Counted from the first letter of the stretch, positions 8,077 to 15,729 are shown. The stretch: DNA of 42,297 bases from JAGLQA01 sp023135565 (GCA_030639305.1 DAOWCY010000040.1:1-42297), one strand, 5' to 3'. The notes: generated from the letters alone by a model not told the origin. Program-made: numbers and translations.

Positions 8077-8376
8077 ATGAATGCATCGAGTAAAAAAGAA
8101 GTCCTGTCATACCTCGGAGAATTCAAGAAAAAGAAGAGGAAGCAGTATCATATCGTAAAAATCGGACTATTCGGTTCTTTCTCGCGAGATCAAGTAAACG
8201 AAGATAGCGATATAGACGTAGTGGTGGAGCTTGAGAAACCGAGAATGTTCGATTTAATCGGTATTAAGCAGGAGCTTGAGGAGGTTTTTGCCCGTTCCGT
8301 GGATATAGTCAGGCTCCGGGAAAATATGGACAAATTCTTAAAAAGCCGTATCGAGAGAGAAGCCATTTATGTTTGA
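8077..8376 (+). CDS. mntA: MntA-type nucleotidyltransferase antitoxin
   Basis: This 99-residue minimal nucleotidyltransferase carries the polymerase-beta-like motif FGSFSRDQVNEDSDIDVVVE (GSx10DxD) with a third acidic strand around VDIVRL. In type VII toxin-antitoxin systems MntA AMPylates and neutralises the HepT ribonuclease. It overlaps the following HepT-like gene by eight bases, the usual operon arrangement. It has its own near-consensus promoter just after a module A repeat. Confidence 0.88.
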   Translation: MNASSKKEVLSYLGEFKKKKRKQYHIVKIGLFGSFSRDQVNEDSDIDVVVELEKPRMFDLIGIKQELEEVFARSVDIVRLRENMDKFLKSRIEREAIYV

Positions 8377-8746
8377 TAAAGAACTGGCAAATGAAATATT
8401 ATCGAGGATTTACAGGTCCACCCAGATCGTTCTAAAGCGTTTTAAACCCATTACATCTTCTGATGATTTTATCAAAACCGAAGAAGGCCTGGAGAGGCTC
8501 GATTCTATTTGTATGCAGTTAATCGCCATTGGTGAAGGTCTAAAAGGTCTGGATAAAGTTACCGGAAAATCACTTTTAAAAAAATACCCGGAGATCGAAT
8601 GGAAAAAAGTTATGGGCATGAGAGATGTTATAACCCATCATTATTTTGACCTGGATGCTGAGATCGTTTTCGATGTGTGTGAGTATCATATAGAAGAATT
8701 AGCAGGAACTATTAATAAAATTATAGAGGATTTAAAAGGGCAATAA
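8369..8746 (+). CDS. hepT: HepT-like ribonuclease toxin (DUF86/HEPN)
   Basis: This 125-residue all-helical HEPN-fold protein carries the active motif RDVITHHYF (RX4HXY, with an extra His) in its second half, in the context KKVMGMRDVITHHYFDLD. HepT cleaves RNA, often tRNA, until modified by its partner MntA. It starts inside mntA (8-base overlap), indicating translational coupling. Both motifs are intact, so the pair is probably functional. Confidence 0.88.
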   Translation: MFDKELANEILSRIYRSTQIVLKRFKPITSSDDFIKTEEGLERLDSICMQLIAIGEGLKGLDKVTGKSLLKKYPEIEWKKVMGMRDVITHHYFDLDAEIVFDVCEYHIEELAGTINKIIEDLKGQ

Positions 8747-9035
8747 GCTCTGAGTAATTGTAGCGCTTACCTCATAACTCATAATTCAGATATTCGAGCT
8801 TTTCTCATCACTCATAATTCATCATGAAATGCTGCCTATTGTCCAAAACGGAATAATCACTTTTTTTGGATTTTCGAGCAGGTTGAAAAAAGATTTGAAG
8901 AAAAATTGGATTTATGCCATTACATGGCGGTATTTAACAACATGTTGTACATATTTCGAGTTCCTACCGTCAAGTGGTTTTTTTTTCAAGCTTGGTTTTG
9001 AAAAAACACTATCTTGTAATTTTCTTTTAGAAAGG
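8747..9035. other. Intergenic stretch with a dispersed repeat and CTCATAATTCAT strings
   Basis: No gene is credible here. Short strings of the form CTCATAACTCATAATTCA occur at about 8769 and again at about 8809; similar strings lie before 12750 and 13615. The R2 dispersed repeat occupies 8913-8993. Confidence 0.4.
8913..8993 (+). repeat. Dispersed repeat family R2, copy 1
   Basis: It begins ATGCCATTACATGGCGGTA, contains the palindrome ACAACATGTTGT, then CGAGTTCCTACCGTC followed by a T8-9 run and CAAGCTT. GCGGTA and TACCGT can pair across the unit. Related copies lie at 15808, 30091 (reverse), 39099 and 39180. Confidence 0.65.
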
Positions 9036-9064
9036 TTGACAGGGAATTATTTTTAGTTTATCAT
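9036..9064 (+). promoter_or_regulatory. Promoter of trpR, leaderless geometry
   Basis: TTGACA (9036-9041), 17 bp, TATCAT (9059-9064), then exactly six bases to ATG 9071. The transcript should begin at or next to the start codon. Confidence 0.65.
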
Positions 9065-9070
9065 GCTTCT

Positions 9071-9376
9071 ATGAATAGAAACGGCACGAATGAACTTGCT
9101 ATTACGTTAGCGGCTATTAATGACAGTAAGATTATAACTGAATTTTTTGAGAGCCTTTTTACACTGAAAGAAATCGAAGATATATCGTCCCGCTGGGAGT
9201 TAGTAAAACTATTAGACCAGGGGGTAACCCAGAGGGAAATTGCCGGAAGATTAGGCTTGAGCCTATGCAAGATCACCCGGGGTTCTAAGGAACTTAAGAA
9301 ACAGGGTTCGGTTTTTAAACGTTTTATAGATGAATATTATAAACAGGCGCAGTTGGAGGAAAAAAATGAAGATTAG
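9071..9376 (+). CDS. trpR: TrpR-family repressor
   Basis: This 101-residue helix-turn-helix protein has the TrpR/YerC signature FFESLFTLKEIEDISSRWELVKLLDQG followed by the DNA-binding helix-turn-helix VTQREIAGRLGLSLCKITRGSKEL. TrpR binds operator DNA when loaded with L-tryptophan and represses trp genes. No Shine-Dalgarno is needed if the transcript is leaderless, as its promoter suggests. A truncated trpE lies 171 bp downstream in the same direction, which supports a role in tryptophan control and suggests that a trp operon once followed. Confidence 0.85.
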   Translation: MNRNGTNELAITLAAINDSKIITEFFESLFTLKEIEDISSRWELVKLLDQGVTQREIAGRLGLSLCKITRGSKELKKQGSVFKRFIDEYYKQAQLEEKNED

Positions 9377-9454
9377 AGATTTTGTTCTTAGTTCCTGGTC
9401 CTACTGTGCGGCTCCTGCCGTCCTATAATTATATCCCCCAAAAATCATAAGCTT

Positions 9455-9482
9455 TATAGTCGAATAGACAGTGTATAGTCGA
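9455..9482. promoter_or_regulatory. Possible operator: direct repeat TATAGTCGA x2
   Basis: TATAGTCGA occurs at 9455-9463 and 9474-9482, 19 bp apart, in the gap between trpR and the trpE start. GTGTATA occurs at 9471 and 9523. Spacing near two helical turns suits a dimeric repressor, but similarity to known TrpR operators is weak. Confidence 0.3.
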
Positions 9483-9547
9483 GTTTAAATATTGATAAAA
9501 ATGCAGCACAACGATAGAAGAAGTGTATACTTTTTTTGGAGGTAAAC

Positions 9548-9679
9548 ATGATCTATCCGCAAGAATCGAAGTATATCGAAGATGCAAAAGATTTTAATAT
9601 TATCCCGGTGTTCCGCGAGGTGCGCTCGGACTTTGAAACCTCCCTGGCGTTTTTGATTATCGCTAATCAAAAGTTTTGA
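9548..9679 (+). pseudogene. trpE: 5' fragment of trpE (anthranilate synthase component I), cut at a repeat
   Basis: The frame starts at ATG 9548 behind a perfect GGAGG (9538-9542). It encodes MIYPQESKYIEDAKDF followed by NIIPVFREVRSDFETSLAFL, which matches the N-terminus of TrpE (consensus N-L-I-P-V-Y-R-E-I-x-A-D-L-E-T). After about 40 codons the frame runs straight into a module A repeat, which supplies the TGA stop at 9677-9679. The remaining ~450 codons expected of TrpE are absent. The intact start signals suggest a recent break. Placement behind trpR strengthens the identification. Confidence 0.72.
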
Positions 9680-9726
9680 TCAAACTTTTACAAAAGTTTG
9701 GCCCCCGGCAGGGCCGCCGGAGGCGA
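9665..9726 (+). repeat. Palindromic repeat, module A
   Basis: This copy is nearly identical to that at 27465-27521: ATCAAAAGTTTTGATC, CAAACTTTTACAAAAGTTTG, then the GCCCCCGGC/GCCGGAGGC hairpin. It forms the exact 3' boundary of the trpE fragment. Confidence 0.8.
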
Positions 9727-9765
9727 GTTCATCAGAGTTCGCGAGTGCCCGTTTGCCGAATGCTG

Positions 9766-10218
9766 CTAATAATGTATCACTTCGATGTTGAGTTCATCCA
9801 CGTCGATATGGCGCAGGCCGCGGTAAGTAGTAAAATGATAATAGAGCAGCAGCGCCGGGACGTAAAAGAAAAAATTCGGCCCCGGCAGGAGAGCCAGGAT
9901 GCCCGTAAAAGGGATGAGCAGGACCTCGATGAAAACAAAAAGCAAACGTTTGGCTTTTTCTTTTTTGAGCCAGATATTGAAAAAGAATTCCAGCCGTTCT
10001 TCTTTGGTACTTCTTTCGGTTTTCAGTATGATTTCGTACTCTTTCAGGCGGCCCATGATGCTTTCTTTGGAGAGGTAGGCCAGGATGCCCGGCGCATGTT
10101 GTTTCAGCACATCGATTCCTTTTTGCACCCATTTTCGTTTGGAATTGAGTTCGGGGAATTCCACCATATCTAATTTTAGTTTCAGTATCGATTTGATTTC
10201 GAAAGTAATTTTTTTCAT
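9766..10218 (-). CDS. Small membrane protein, function unknown
   Basis: This 150-residue protein has a charged N-terminal half (KSILKLKLDMVEFPELNSKRKW) and a hydrophobic hairpin near residues 93-130 (LLFVFIEVLLIPFTGILALL, PGPNFFFYVPALLLYYHF). The IPFTGILALLPGPN-FF pattern followed by YRGLRHI vaguely recalls proteins annotated as mitochondrial K+/H+ exchange-related, but this is weak. Its ATG overlaps the TGA of the upstream thioesterase gene (ATGA), so the two are translationally coupled. Confidence 0.55.
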   Translation of the reverse strand: MKKITFEIKSILKLKLDMVEFPELNSKRKWVQKGIDVLKQHAPGILAYLSKESIMGRLKEYEIILKTERSTKEERLEFFFNIWLKKEKAKRLLFVFIEVLLIPFTGILALLPGPNFFFYVPALLLYYHFTTYRGLRHIDVDELNIEVIHY

Positions 10219-10616
10219 GATACAGTGAAGAGTTTTCCTGAAGAACGGGCGGTAATATTACCCTCTTCGTCGGTGATAGTGGCTTCGGTCATTACCAGGC
10301 GGCTTCTTGCTTCCGTGACTTTGCCGGAGACGAAGTATTTTTTTTCGGTAAAAGTCGGTTTCTTGAATTTCACCGTAATTTCGCCGGTGACGCACTTGAA
10401 TTTTTTTGCATGTGCGGCTTTTATCATAATTTCGTCCAGCACCGTAGAGACGAGGCCGCCGTGGACCACGTTTCCCCAGCCCTGCAAGTGTGCCGGGAAG
10501 CAAATTTCTGCTTCTACTCGATCTTTTTCTTCGTTGTTTTGGAAAGAGAGTTTCAGCCCATTTGGGTTTGCCGGGCCACAGACGAAACAGCGGTTATTGT
10601 CGTTAAAATCTTTCAT
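10215..10616 (-). CDS. PaaI-type hotdog-fold thioesterase
   Basis: This 133-residue single-domain hotdog protein shows the signature GWGNVVHGGLVSTVLDEIM (HGG with the catalytic-type Asp/Glu on the central helix), then the strand pairs GEITVKFKKPTFTEKKYFVSGKV. Such enzymes hydrolyse acyl-CoA thioesters. The N-terminal NRCFVCGPANPNGLKL is common to this subfamily and may bind metal. First gene of a two-gene reverse-strand unit. The substrate is unknown. Confidence 0.82.
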   Translation of the reverse strand: MKDFNDNNRCFVCGPANPNGLKLSFQNNEEKDRVEAEICFPAHLQGWGNVVHGGLVSTVLDEIMIKAAHAKKFKCVTGEITVKFKKPTFTEKKYFVSGKVTEARSRLVMTEATITDEEGNITARSSGKLFTVS

Positions 10617-10900
10617 GGTTATTTATACAATATTTCCCGCTTCTTGTAAATAGGGAAGCGAAATTCTTGTAAGAATGTCCGGCAGCGGCGCCCAATTGGA
10701 TGATAGAGAAGAGCTTGTTTATTTGCTGCCGGTAAAAAGTGAGAAGTTTCTACTCCGGGGATAGAAGAATGGTAGGGTCAAGAAATCTGTGTAATCATTA
10801 TAATCCGCGTAATCGGCGGTTTTGGCTGGGGCTGAAGGCCGAAAGCTGAAGGCTGTAAGTGTTTAGTTTTTCCAAAACTGAACACTTACAACAAATAATC
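10617..10900. other. Intergenic stretch between divergent genes
   Basis: No gene was found. It contains short repeated strings (TGTGTAATCATTATAATCCGCG, split in two halves; GCTGAAGGCCGAAAGCTGAAGG) and the hairpin listed separately at 10855-10889. Confidence 0.4.
10855..10889. repeat. Long perfect-type hairpin, 16-bp stem
   Basis: GTAAGTGTTTAGTTTT pairs with AAAACTGAACACTTAC across a TCC loop, with a single T-G wobble. A related GTAAGTGTTCAACTTT string sits in the loop of the hairpin at 22550-22587. It lies just upstream of the ATPase promoter and could be a terminator-like or operator element. Confidence 0.55.
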
Positions 10901-10929
10901 TTGACTTTTCTTTTTTCCTGTGTTATCCA
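10901..10929 (+). promoter_or_regulatory. Possible promoter of the first ATPase gene
   Basis: TTGACT (10901-10906), 17 bp and TATCCA (10924-10929) lie eight bases before ATG 10938. A second TATAAT occurs at 10931-10936 immediately before the ATG. Confidence 0.4.
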
Positions 10930-10937
10930 TTATAATC

Positions 10938-12692
10938 ATGAAATATTATTTAGAAGAACGAATCGGGAATCCGGCATTATTTACCGGCAGGCAGAAGGAG
11001 TTGGATTTTTTCTTGACCTGGATCGACGAGATCAAGCAGAGAAAATCCAAAAGTACCGCCATCCTGGCGCGCAGGAAAATGGGAAAAACAGCCCTAATAG
11101 AGAGATTGTTCAACATTACTTTCCACAAGAATGACGGCGTGATCCCTTTTTATTATGAAATCAGGGAAGAAACCGTCGACGTGGTGGATTTTTGTCTCGA
11201 TTTTTTTCTTACTTTTATTTACCAGTACATGGCCTTTAAGTCCAGGAAGCGGGAATACCTTGGCCAGACGCCGGACACAAATTTCGATAAGGTCAAAGAA
11301 ACAGTCGTAAAAGAGGGCCTGGACTATTTGATAGATATGATCGAAAAGGTAGAATACACATCAAAACAAGGCCATGGTTGGATATTGTGGAACATAGTCC
11401 GGGAAGCGCCCAAAAACCTGGCAGCTTCCAGGGATGAATTTATCGTGCAAATGATCGATGAGTTCCAGTTTATGAATGCCCTGGTGTACCGGGATAAAAC
11501 CATGACCCGGGTGTTCAGCGACATGGCCGGGGGGTATTTGAGCGCCGCGGAGAGCAAAGTCGCCCCGCTGTTGGTGACCGGCAGTTGGGTGGGTTGGCTG
11601 CTGAACGACTTGATGATGCTGCTGCCGGGCCGTTTCAGGTTCAAATTTTTGCGCGATATGCCGGAAGAAGAGGCCGTGGAAATGACTTTCAAATATTCGC
11701 GGTTTTTCGATGTGTCGGTTACCGAAGAGACCGCGTATCTTATTGCCCAACTGTCTGAAGGCAGTCCTTTTTACATCAGCGCTATTATCCGCTCCACTTA
11801 TGAAGACAAAGACCTGACCACTGTGGATGGGCTGGCGGACACCCTGGAATTCGAGACCCTGCGCACCGAAGGTGAAATCAAATCCACCTGGATGGAATAT
11901 GTCTCTACTGCTTTTCACCGGGTTAACGACAGGCAGGCCAAGAACATCGTGCTCTACCTCAGTAAAAACAAAAACCGGGAAGTGACGCGCAGGGAGTTGT
12001 TGGAGAAATTAGAACTGGAATATACCGACGCCGAATTAGAGAAAAAACTGAAAGCTTTAGTCAGGGCGGACATCATCGAGCAAGGCGCATCGAACTTTCG
12101 TTACCGCGGGGTACAGGATAATATTTTCGGTAAAGTGTTTCGCGGCGTATACCAGGAGGAGATCGAGGCGTTTGAGAGCGAGCAGATAAGGAAGGAGTAC
12201 CTGGAAGCTTTCGAGGAGTTAAAGAAGAAGTATCGCAGTTTATTGGGGAAATTTAGTTATCAGAAAGGATATTTTGCCGAGTATTTGATCCTGGATCAAT
12301 TGTTGTATCATGCCCGGTCGAAGAATGTTCTGTTAAAAGAGATGACTTGTAATTTGCCCGCGGATTTTAAATTTTGCGAATACCGGCGGGTATGGAGTTA
12401 CCGTTATGCGCCGGGATTTGCCGAAGGTTTCAGTGTAGATATTTTTGCCCCGGCGCAGTCCTCCGCGGAATATTCTATTGTGGGTGAAGTGAAGAGCAGG
12501 GACAGGAAGGCATTTTCTAAAGCTGAGGCGCAGTCTTTTGAGAAAAAGTTAGAGCGGATGGTGACGATCGAGAAACTCGACCGGGTTGTCGGATTTATTT
12601 TTTCCCGCAGCGGATTAAGTGCGGAAGCGGAGGAATATTGTAGAAAGCGGGGTATTTCATATTCGGCGGATGAGCGCTGGTTGGATATTTAG
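10938..12692 (+). CDS. AAA/STAND-type ATPase with C-terminal PD-(D/E)XK-like nuclease region
   Basis: This 584-residue protein starts MKYYLEERIGNPALFTGRQ. An archaeal-ATPase-style P-loop (ILARRKMGKTALIERL, near residue 50) and a Walker B QMIDEFQF (near 175) define the nucleotide-binding domain. A lid/winged-helix region follows with a duplicated-looking RRELLEKLELEYTDAELEKKL. The last ~170 residues (KFSYQKGYFAEYLILDQLL, VDIFAPAQ, EYSIVGEVKSRDRKAFSKAEAQSFEKKL) match a restriction-endonuclease-like core, with Asp followed by E-x-K and a later Q. This resembles the DUF234-type ATPases abundant in archaea and candidate phyla. The function is unknown; defence or mobile-element roles are guesses. 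ATG 10938 is chosen over an upstream TTG because of promoter spacing. Confidence 0.75.
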   Translation: MKYYLEERIGNPALFTGRQKELDFFLTWIDEIKQRKSKSTAILARRKMGKTALIERLFNITFHKNDGVIPFYYEIREETVDVVDFCLDFFLTFIYQYMAFKSRKREYLGQTPDTNFDKVKETVVKEGLDYLIDMIEKVEYTSKQGHGWILWNIVREAPKNLAASRDEFIVQMIDEFQFMNALVYRDKTMTRVFSDMAGGYLSAAESKVAPLLVTGSWVGWLLNDLMMLLPGRFRFKFLRDMPEEEAVEMTFKYSRFFDVSVTEETAYLIAQLSEGSPFYISAIIRSTYEDKDLTTVDGLADTLEFETLRTEGEIKSTWMEYVSTAFHRVNDRQAKNIVLYLSKNKNREVTRRELLEKLELEYTDAELEKKLKALVRADIIEQGASNFRYRGVQDNIFGKVFRGVYQEEIEAFESEQIRKEYLEAFEELKKKYRSLLGKFSYQKGYFAEYLILDQLLYHARSKNVLLKEMTCNLPADFKFCEYRRVWSYRYAPGFAEGFSVDIFAPAQSSAEYSIVGEVKSRDRKAFSKAEAQSFEKKLERMVTIEKLDRVVGFIFSRSGLSAEAEEYCRKRGISYSADERWLDI

Positions 12693-12770
12693 TCACCCGG
12701 CGGAGGCGGTCCCGGCAGAGCTTTCCTCATCATCCATCATTCATAACTCATAATTCAGTCCCCTTTGCTC

Positions 12771-12799
12771 TTGTCATTTGGGGCAAAGTTTAGTATAAT
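12771..12799 (+). promoter_or_regulatory. Promoter with leaderless geometry
   Basis: TTGTCA (12771-12776), 17 bp, TATAAT (12794-12799), six bases, ATG 12806. Confidence 0.7.
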
Positions 12800-12805
12800 C
12801 CACAG

Positions 12806-13168
12806 ATGAAAGCATACCTAATATTTTTCTTATCCTGGTTGATTCCCGGGAGCGGTCATTTTGTCCAAAAAAAATACCTCAAAGGCGCGGTATTTCTAAC
12901 CGGCGTTGCCCTGCTTTTAATCTTCGGCATTATCATGCAGGGAAAATTCTATGATGCCAAAGAACTTCATCCTTTATTGATCCTGGGTTTTTTCGGAGAC
13001 CTTGGCAGCGGGATTTTCTATTTTATCATCAAATTTCTCGGCTTCGCTAAAGGGAATGTAGAAGTAGCCACCTATCATTACGGCACAACTTACATGGTAA
13101 GCGCCGGTCTGCTAAACTACCTTATCGCCTTGAACGCCTTCGATATAGCCAGGGGAAGAAGAAAATGA
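12806..13168 (+). CDS. Small multi-span membrane protein (DUF6677-like)
   Basis: This 120-residue protein has three to four hydrophobic segments (YLIFFLSWLIPGSGHF, AVFLTGVALLLIFGIIM, LLILGFFGDLGSGIFYFIIKF, and a C-terminal one around MVSAGLLNYLIALNAFD). The motif WLIPGSGHF-QKKYLKG is typical of short TM2-like/DUF6677 membrane proteins found in Acidobacteria-type genomes. The function is unknown. Its stop overlaps the next ATG in ATGA, so it is coupled to the 59-residue membrane protein. Its promoter implies a leaderless transcript. Confidence 0.7.
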   Translation: MKAYLIFFLSWLIPGSGHFVQKKYLKGAVFLTGVALLLIFGIIMQGKFYDAKELHPLLILGFFGDLGSGIFYFIIKFLGFAKGNVEVATYHYGTTYMVSAGLLNYLIALNAFDIARGRRK

Positions 13169-13344
13169 TCTTTATTTTTAAAAGCCACTTAATCACTATG
13201 TTAATTTTTGCGGTTATCGTTTCTACTGTAATCGCTTTTATCCGGTTCGACGAAAAAAAAGATATTATAAAATACGGCTTGAAATTGCTGGCTTATATGG
13301 CTGGCGGTGTGATCGTTTTTAGCTGGTTTATGTATCTTTTTTAA
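13165..13344 (+). CDS. 59-residue two-span membrane protein
   Basis: The frame runs from ATG 13165 to TAA 13342-13344 and overlaps the preceding gene by four bases. Two hydrophobic segments are visible, LITMLIFAVIVSTVIAFI and YGLKLLAYMAGGVIVFSW, separated by the charged loop RFDEKKDIIK. Overlap with a real membrane-protein gene and sensible hydrophobicity support it as coding. The function is unknown, but it presumably works with its partner. Confidence 0.65.
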   Translation: MIFIFKSHLITMLIFAVIVSTVIAFIRFDEKKDIIKYGLKLLAYMAGGVIVFSWFMYLF

Positions 13345-13394
13345 AAACAGCCCCAGTCCATAACAGCCCCTAGCTTTCAGCCCCAGCACGAACT

Positions 13395-13610
13395 CTTTTG
13401 GCCCTGCCTTCGGCGGCCCTGCCGGGAGCCGCCCCCATTGAATTTTTCGTTGGGGACCAGCGGCACACCGCCCCCATTGAATTATAGTCGGGGGCCGCGG
13501 CATACCGCACCTTCAAAAAAGTTTGATCAAAACTTTTGTTAATTGTGAAGCGCTGTCACCACCCCTGTTGCGAAGCAGCTTATCGGCTCCCCGCGCCGCG
13601 GGGCTCATCA
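13395..13610 (-). repeat. Composite palindromic repeat: two GCCCCCATTGAATT units, module A, module B
   Basis: It contains GGCCCTGCCGGGAGCC, two copies of CGCCCCCATTGAATT (about 13431 and 13469), then CAAAAAAGTTTGATCAAAAC (module A reversed). This is followed by module B (TTGCGAAGCAGCTTATC, CCCCGCGCCGCGGGG). It fills the gap between the small membrane gene and the second ATPase gene. The GCCCCCATTGAATT string also occurs at the start of the window (176-189). Confidence 0.7.
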
Positions 13611-13670
13611 TTCATAATTCTGCCCTTAATTCGCTCCGTAATAGATGGCGTTGAACAAAAATTTAGAGAT

Positions 13671-13699
13671 TTTACTTTTGTCCTCTTTTCGTTTATAAT
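13671..13699 (+). promoter_or_regulatory. Promoter of the second ATPase gene
   Basis: TTTACT (13671-13676), 17 bp, TATAAT (13694-13699), then nine bases to ATG 13709, so the leader is only a few nucleotides. Confidence 0.55.
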
Positions 13700-13708
13700 C
13701 GGGATAAC

Positions 13709-15310
13709 ATGAAAAAAAACAAAACCGAACGCTTTTTTAATACGGCGGGGCCGATAAAAAAAGAAATGCACTACTGCATCGATCCCCTGACCCGCTTCGA
13801 CTTAAAGGAAATCCTCTCCCTGATCGACGCTGAAAAATACTTCGTGCTCCATGCTCCCCGGCAAACAGGCAAAACTTCCTACCTCCTGGCCTTGATGGAT
13901 TACCTGAACCGGCAGGGAACCTATAAATGCCTGTACACAAATGTAGAAGCTGCCCAGGCTGCCAGGGGAAACGTGAATAAAGGAATCGGGGCTATCCTGG
14001 AAATCCTATCCCAGGCAGCTATCGTGTATCTTGAAGATTCATTTCTCAAAGAGAATAGGAAAAGAATCTTCGCTGAAAGCGGTGAATTGGTTGCTTTGAA
14101 CGAAGCATTAATGCAGTGGTGCAAGCAAAGCCCACAGCCGGTGGTTCTTTTTATCGACGAGGTAGACGCCTTAGTGGGCGATACCTTGATCTCGGTTCTG
14201 CGGCAATTGCGCAGCGGTTATACCATGCGCCCCAACCTGTTTCCCCAAAGCATCATCCTCTGCGGGGTGCGCGACGTCCGCGACTACCGCATCTATTCGG
14301 AGAAGGAGAAAGACATCGTCACCGGCGGCAGCGCCTTCAATATTAAAGCAAAATCGCTGCGGGTGGGGAATTTTACGCAGCCGGAAACCGAGTCTTTATT
14401 CCTGCAGCATACTAAAGAAACGGGCCAGGTTTTTGAACCGGGAATATTCCCGCTGTTGTGGGACTTGACCGGGGGGCAGCCCTGGCTGGTCAATGCATTG
14501 GGTTATGAGGCCTGTTTCGATATGAAAGTGGCCCGTGACCGAGGTATAACCATCACTAAGGACATCATATTCCAGGCTAAAGAGAACCTGATCCTGCGTC
14601 GCGAAACCCACTTAGACCAATTGGCCGACAAGCTGCGTGAAGACCGTGTGCGGCGGGTTATCGAGCCCATCCTGGCCGGTTCGGAAGAAGCGGAAAAAAT
14701 CCCCGGCGACGACATCGATTATGTAGTGGATTTAGGTCTGGTCACGAAAGAGCGGCAGTTGAGAATCGCCAACAGCATCTACCGGGAAGTGATTCCCAGG
14801 CAGTTGACTTACAGCGCCCAGTTGACCATCAACCAGGAAGCGCCCTGGTATATGAACGAAGACGGCAGCCTGGATATGGATAAGTTGTTAACTGCATTCC
14901 AGGGTTTTTTCCGCCGTCATTTCGAGAGTTGGATAGATGGTTTCGAGTATGCTGAAGCAGGCGCGCAGTTGTTATTACAGGCATTTTTGCAGCGCATAGT
15001 GAACGGCGGCGGCAGGGTGGAACGGGAGTACGGTTTGGGACGTCGGCGCACGGATTTGTTAGTGATATGGCCCTATAAGCAGGGTGTCCAGGAGACTGTG
15101 ATCGAGATGAAAGTCCGCCACCTGCATTCCGGTCTGGAAACGGTTATAGAAGAAGGTTTGGTTCAGACCCGGGATTATATGGACAAGTGCGGCACTGAAG
15201 AAGGCTACCTGTTGATATTCGACAGGTCGGAAACTTTAACCTGGGACGAGAAAATATTCAAGCAAGAGAAGAGTATCAAAGGAACAACTATTAAAATCTA
15301 CGGTATGTAG
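13709..15310 (+). CDS. AAA_35-like ATPase with C-terminal PD-(D/E)XK nuclease region
   Basis: This 533-residue protein has the N-terminal block FFNTAGPIKKEMHYCIDPLTR common to 'AAA-like domain' proteins, P-loop LHAPRQTGKTSYLLAL (near residue 50) and Walker B VLFIDEVDAL (near 150). The sensor region is QSIILCGVRDVRDYR, followed by LTGGQPWLVNALGYE. The last ~120 residues contain EREYGLGRRRTDLLV (acidic position R-x-D) then TVIEMKV (E-x-K) and LVQTRDYMDKC (Q with Tyr), the usual order of PD-(D/E)XK catalytic residues. Such genes are often multi-copy in genomes with many mobile elements. The biological role is not established. Initiation appears to be near-leaderless. Confidence 0.8.
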   Translation: MKKNKTERFFNTAGPIKKEMHYCIDPLTRFDLKEILSLIDAEKYFVLHAPRQTGKTSYLLALMDYLNRQGTYKCLYTNVEAAQAARGNVNKGIGAILEILSQAAIVYLEDSFLKENRKRIFAESGELVALNEALMQWCKQSPQPVVLFIDEVDALVGDTLISVLRQLRSGYTMRPNLFPQSIILCGVRDVRDYRIYSEKEKDIVTGGSAFNIKAKSLRVGNFTQPETESLFLQHTKETGQVFEPGIFPLLWDLTGGQPWLVNALGYEACFDMKVARDRGITITKDIIFQAKENLILRRETHLDQLADKLREDRVRRVIEPILAGSEEAEKIPGDDIDYVVDLGLVTKERQLRIANSIYREVIPRQLTYSAQLTINQEAPWYMNEDGSLDMDKLLTAFQGFFRRHFESWIDGFEYAEAGAQLLLQAFLQRIVNGGGRVEREYGLGRRRTDLLVIWPYKQGVQETVIEMKVRHLHSGLETVIEEGLVQTRDYMDKCGTEEGYLLIFDRSETLTWDEKIFKQEKSIKGTTIKIYGM

Positions 15311-15380
15311 TAGATTGGCTTTCCGGCCTGCGCTGGACATAGGGAAGGCTTTATCACATCTTGACAATCGACCGGCAGGT

Positions 15381-15720
15381 TATAGAAACAGTCTATCATA
15401 TCCCGCACCCGGACTTAGCGCTGATAGAGATTGTCTATCATATGCCGAGCGGCGGTCAACAGATAATAGAGATTGTCTATCATAGGTTGAGTTCCGGTCA
15501 ACCGATAATAGAGAGAGTCTATCATGTGTCGAGCGCCGGTCAACCGATAATAGAGAGAGTCTATTATATGTCGAAGAGTGATTAACAGGTGATAGAGATT
15601 GTCTATCCTATGTTAAGGCATATTCAACCGCTGATAAAGAACGACCTACATATGTCGAAGCGTTATCGACACATCTCGATGTTTGATCGACAGATGTCGA
15701 TGCTTACTCGACCGCTGACA
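15381..15720. repeat. 42-bp tandem array of ATAGA-N5-TCTAT dyads (6 clear units, 2 degenerate)
   Basis: The core ATAGA recurs at 15382, 15424, 15466, 15508, 15550 and 15592 with exact 42-bp spacing and is degenerate at 15634 and 15676. In each clear unit a five-base spacer (GATTG or GAGAG) is followed by TCTAT. Unit 2 is GATAGA-GATTG-TCTATC and unit 5 is ATAATAGA-GAGAG-TCTATTAT. The intervening 25 bp carry a GGTCAACCG-like segment. The array is also open as protein (repeat IIERVYHVSSAGQP, 14 residues), so it is either a coding minisatellite or an operator/iteron-like array at four helical turns. Confidence 0.75.
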
Positions 15721-15729
15721 GCGACGGTC

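Noticed and set aside
9676..10173. 165-codon forward frame
   Set aside because: It begins in a palindromic repeat and lies antisense to the membrane protein and its coupled thioesterase, both with better coding evidence.
10225..10653. 142-codon forward frame
   Set aside because: It is antisense to the hotdog thioesterase, which has conserved motifs.
12785..12806. tRNA or other RNA gene in the gaps
   Set aside because: No cloverleaf or rRNA-like sequence was recognised anywhere in the window.
15381..15720. CRISPR array
   Set aside because: The whole 42-bp unit is repeated, including the part between dyads; there are no unique spacers and no cas genes nearby.
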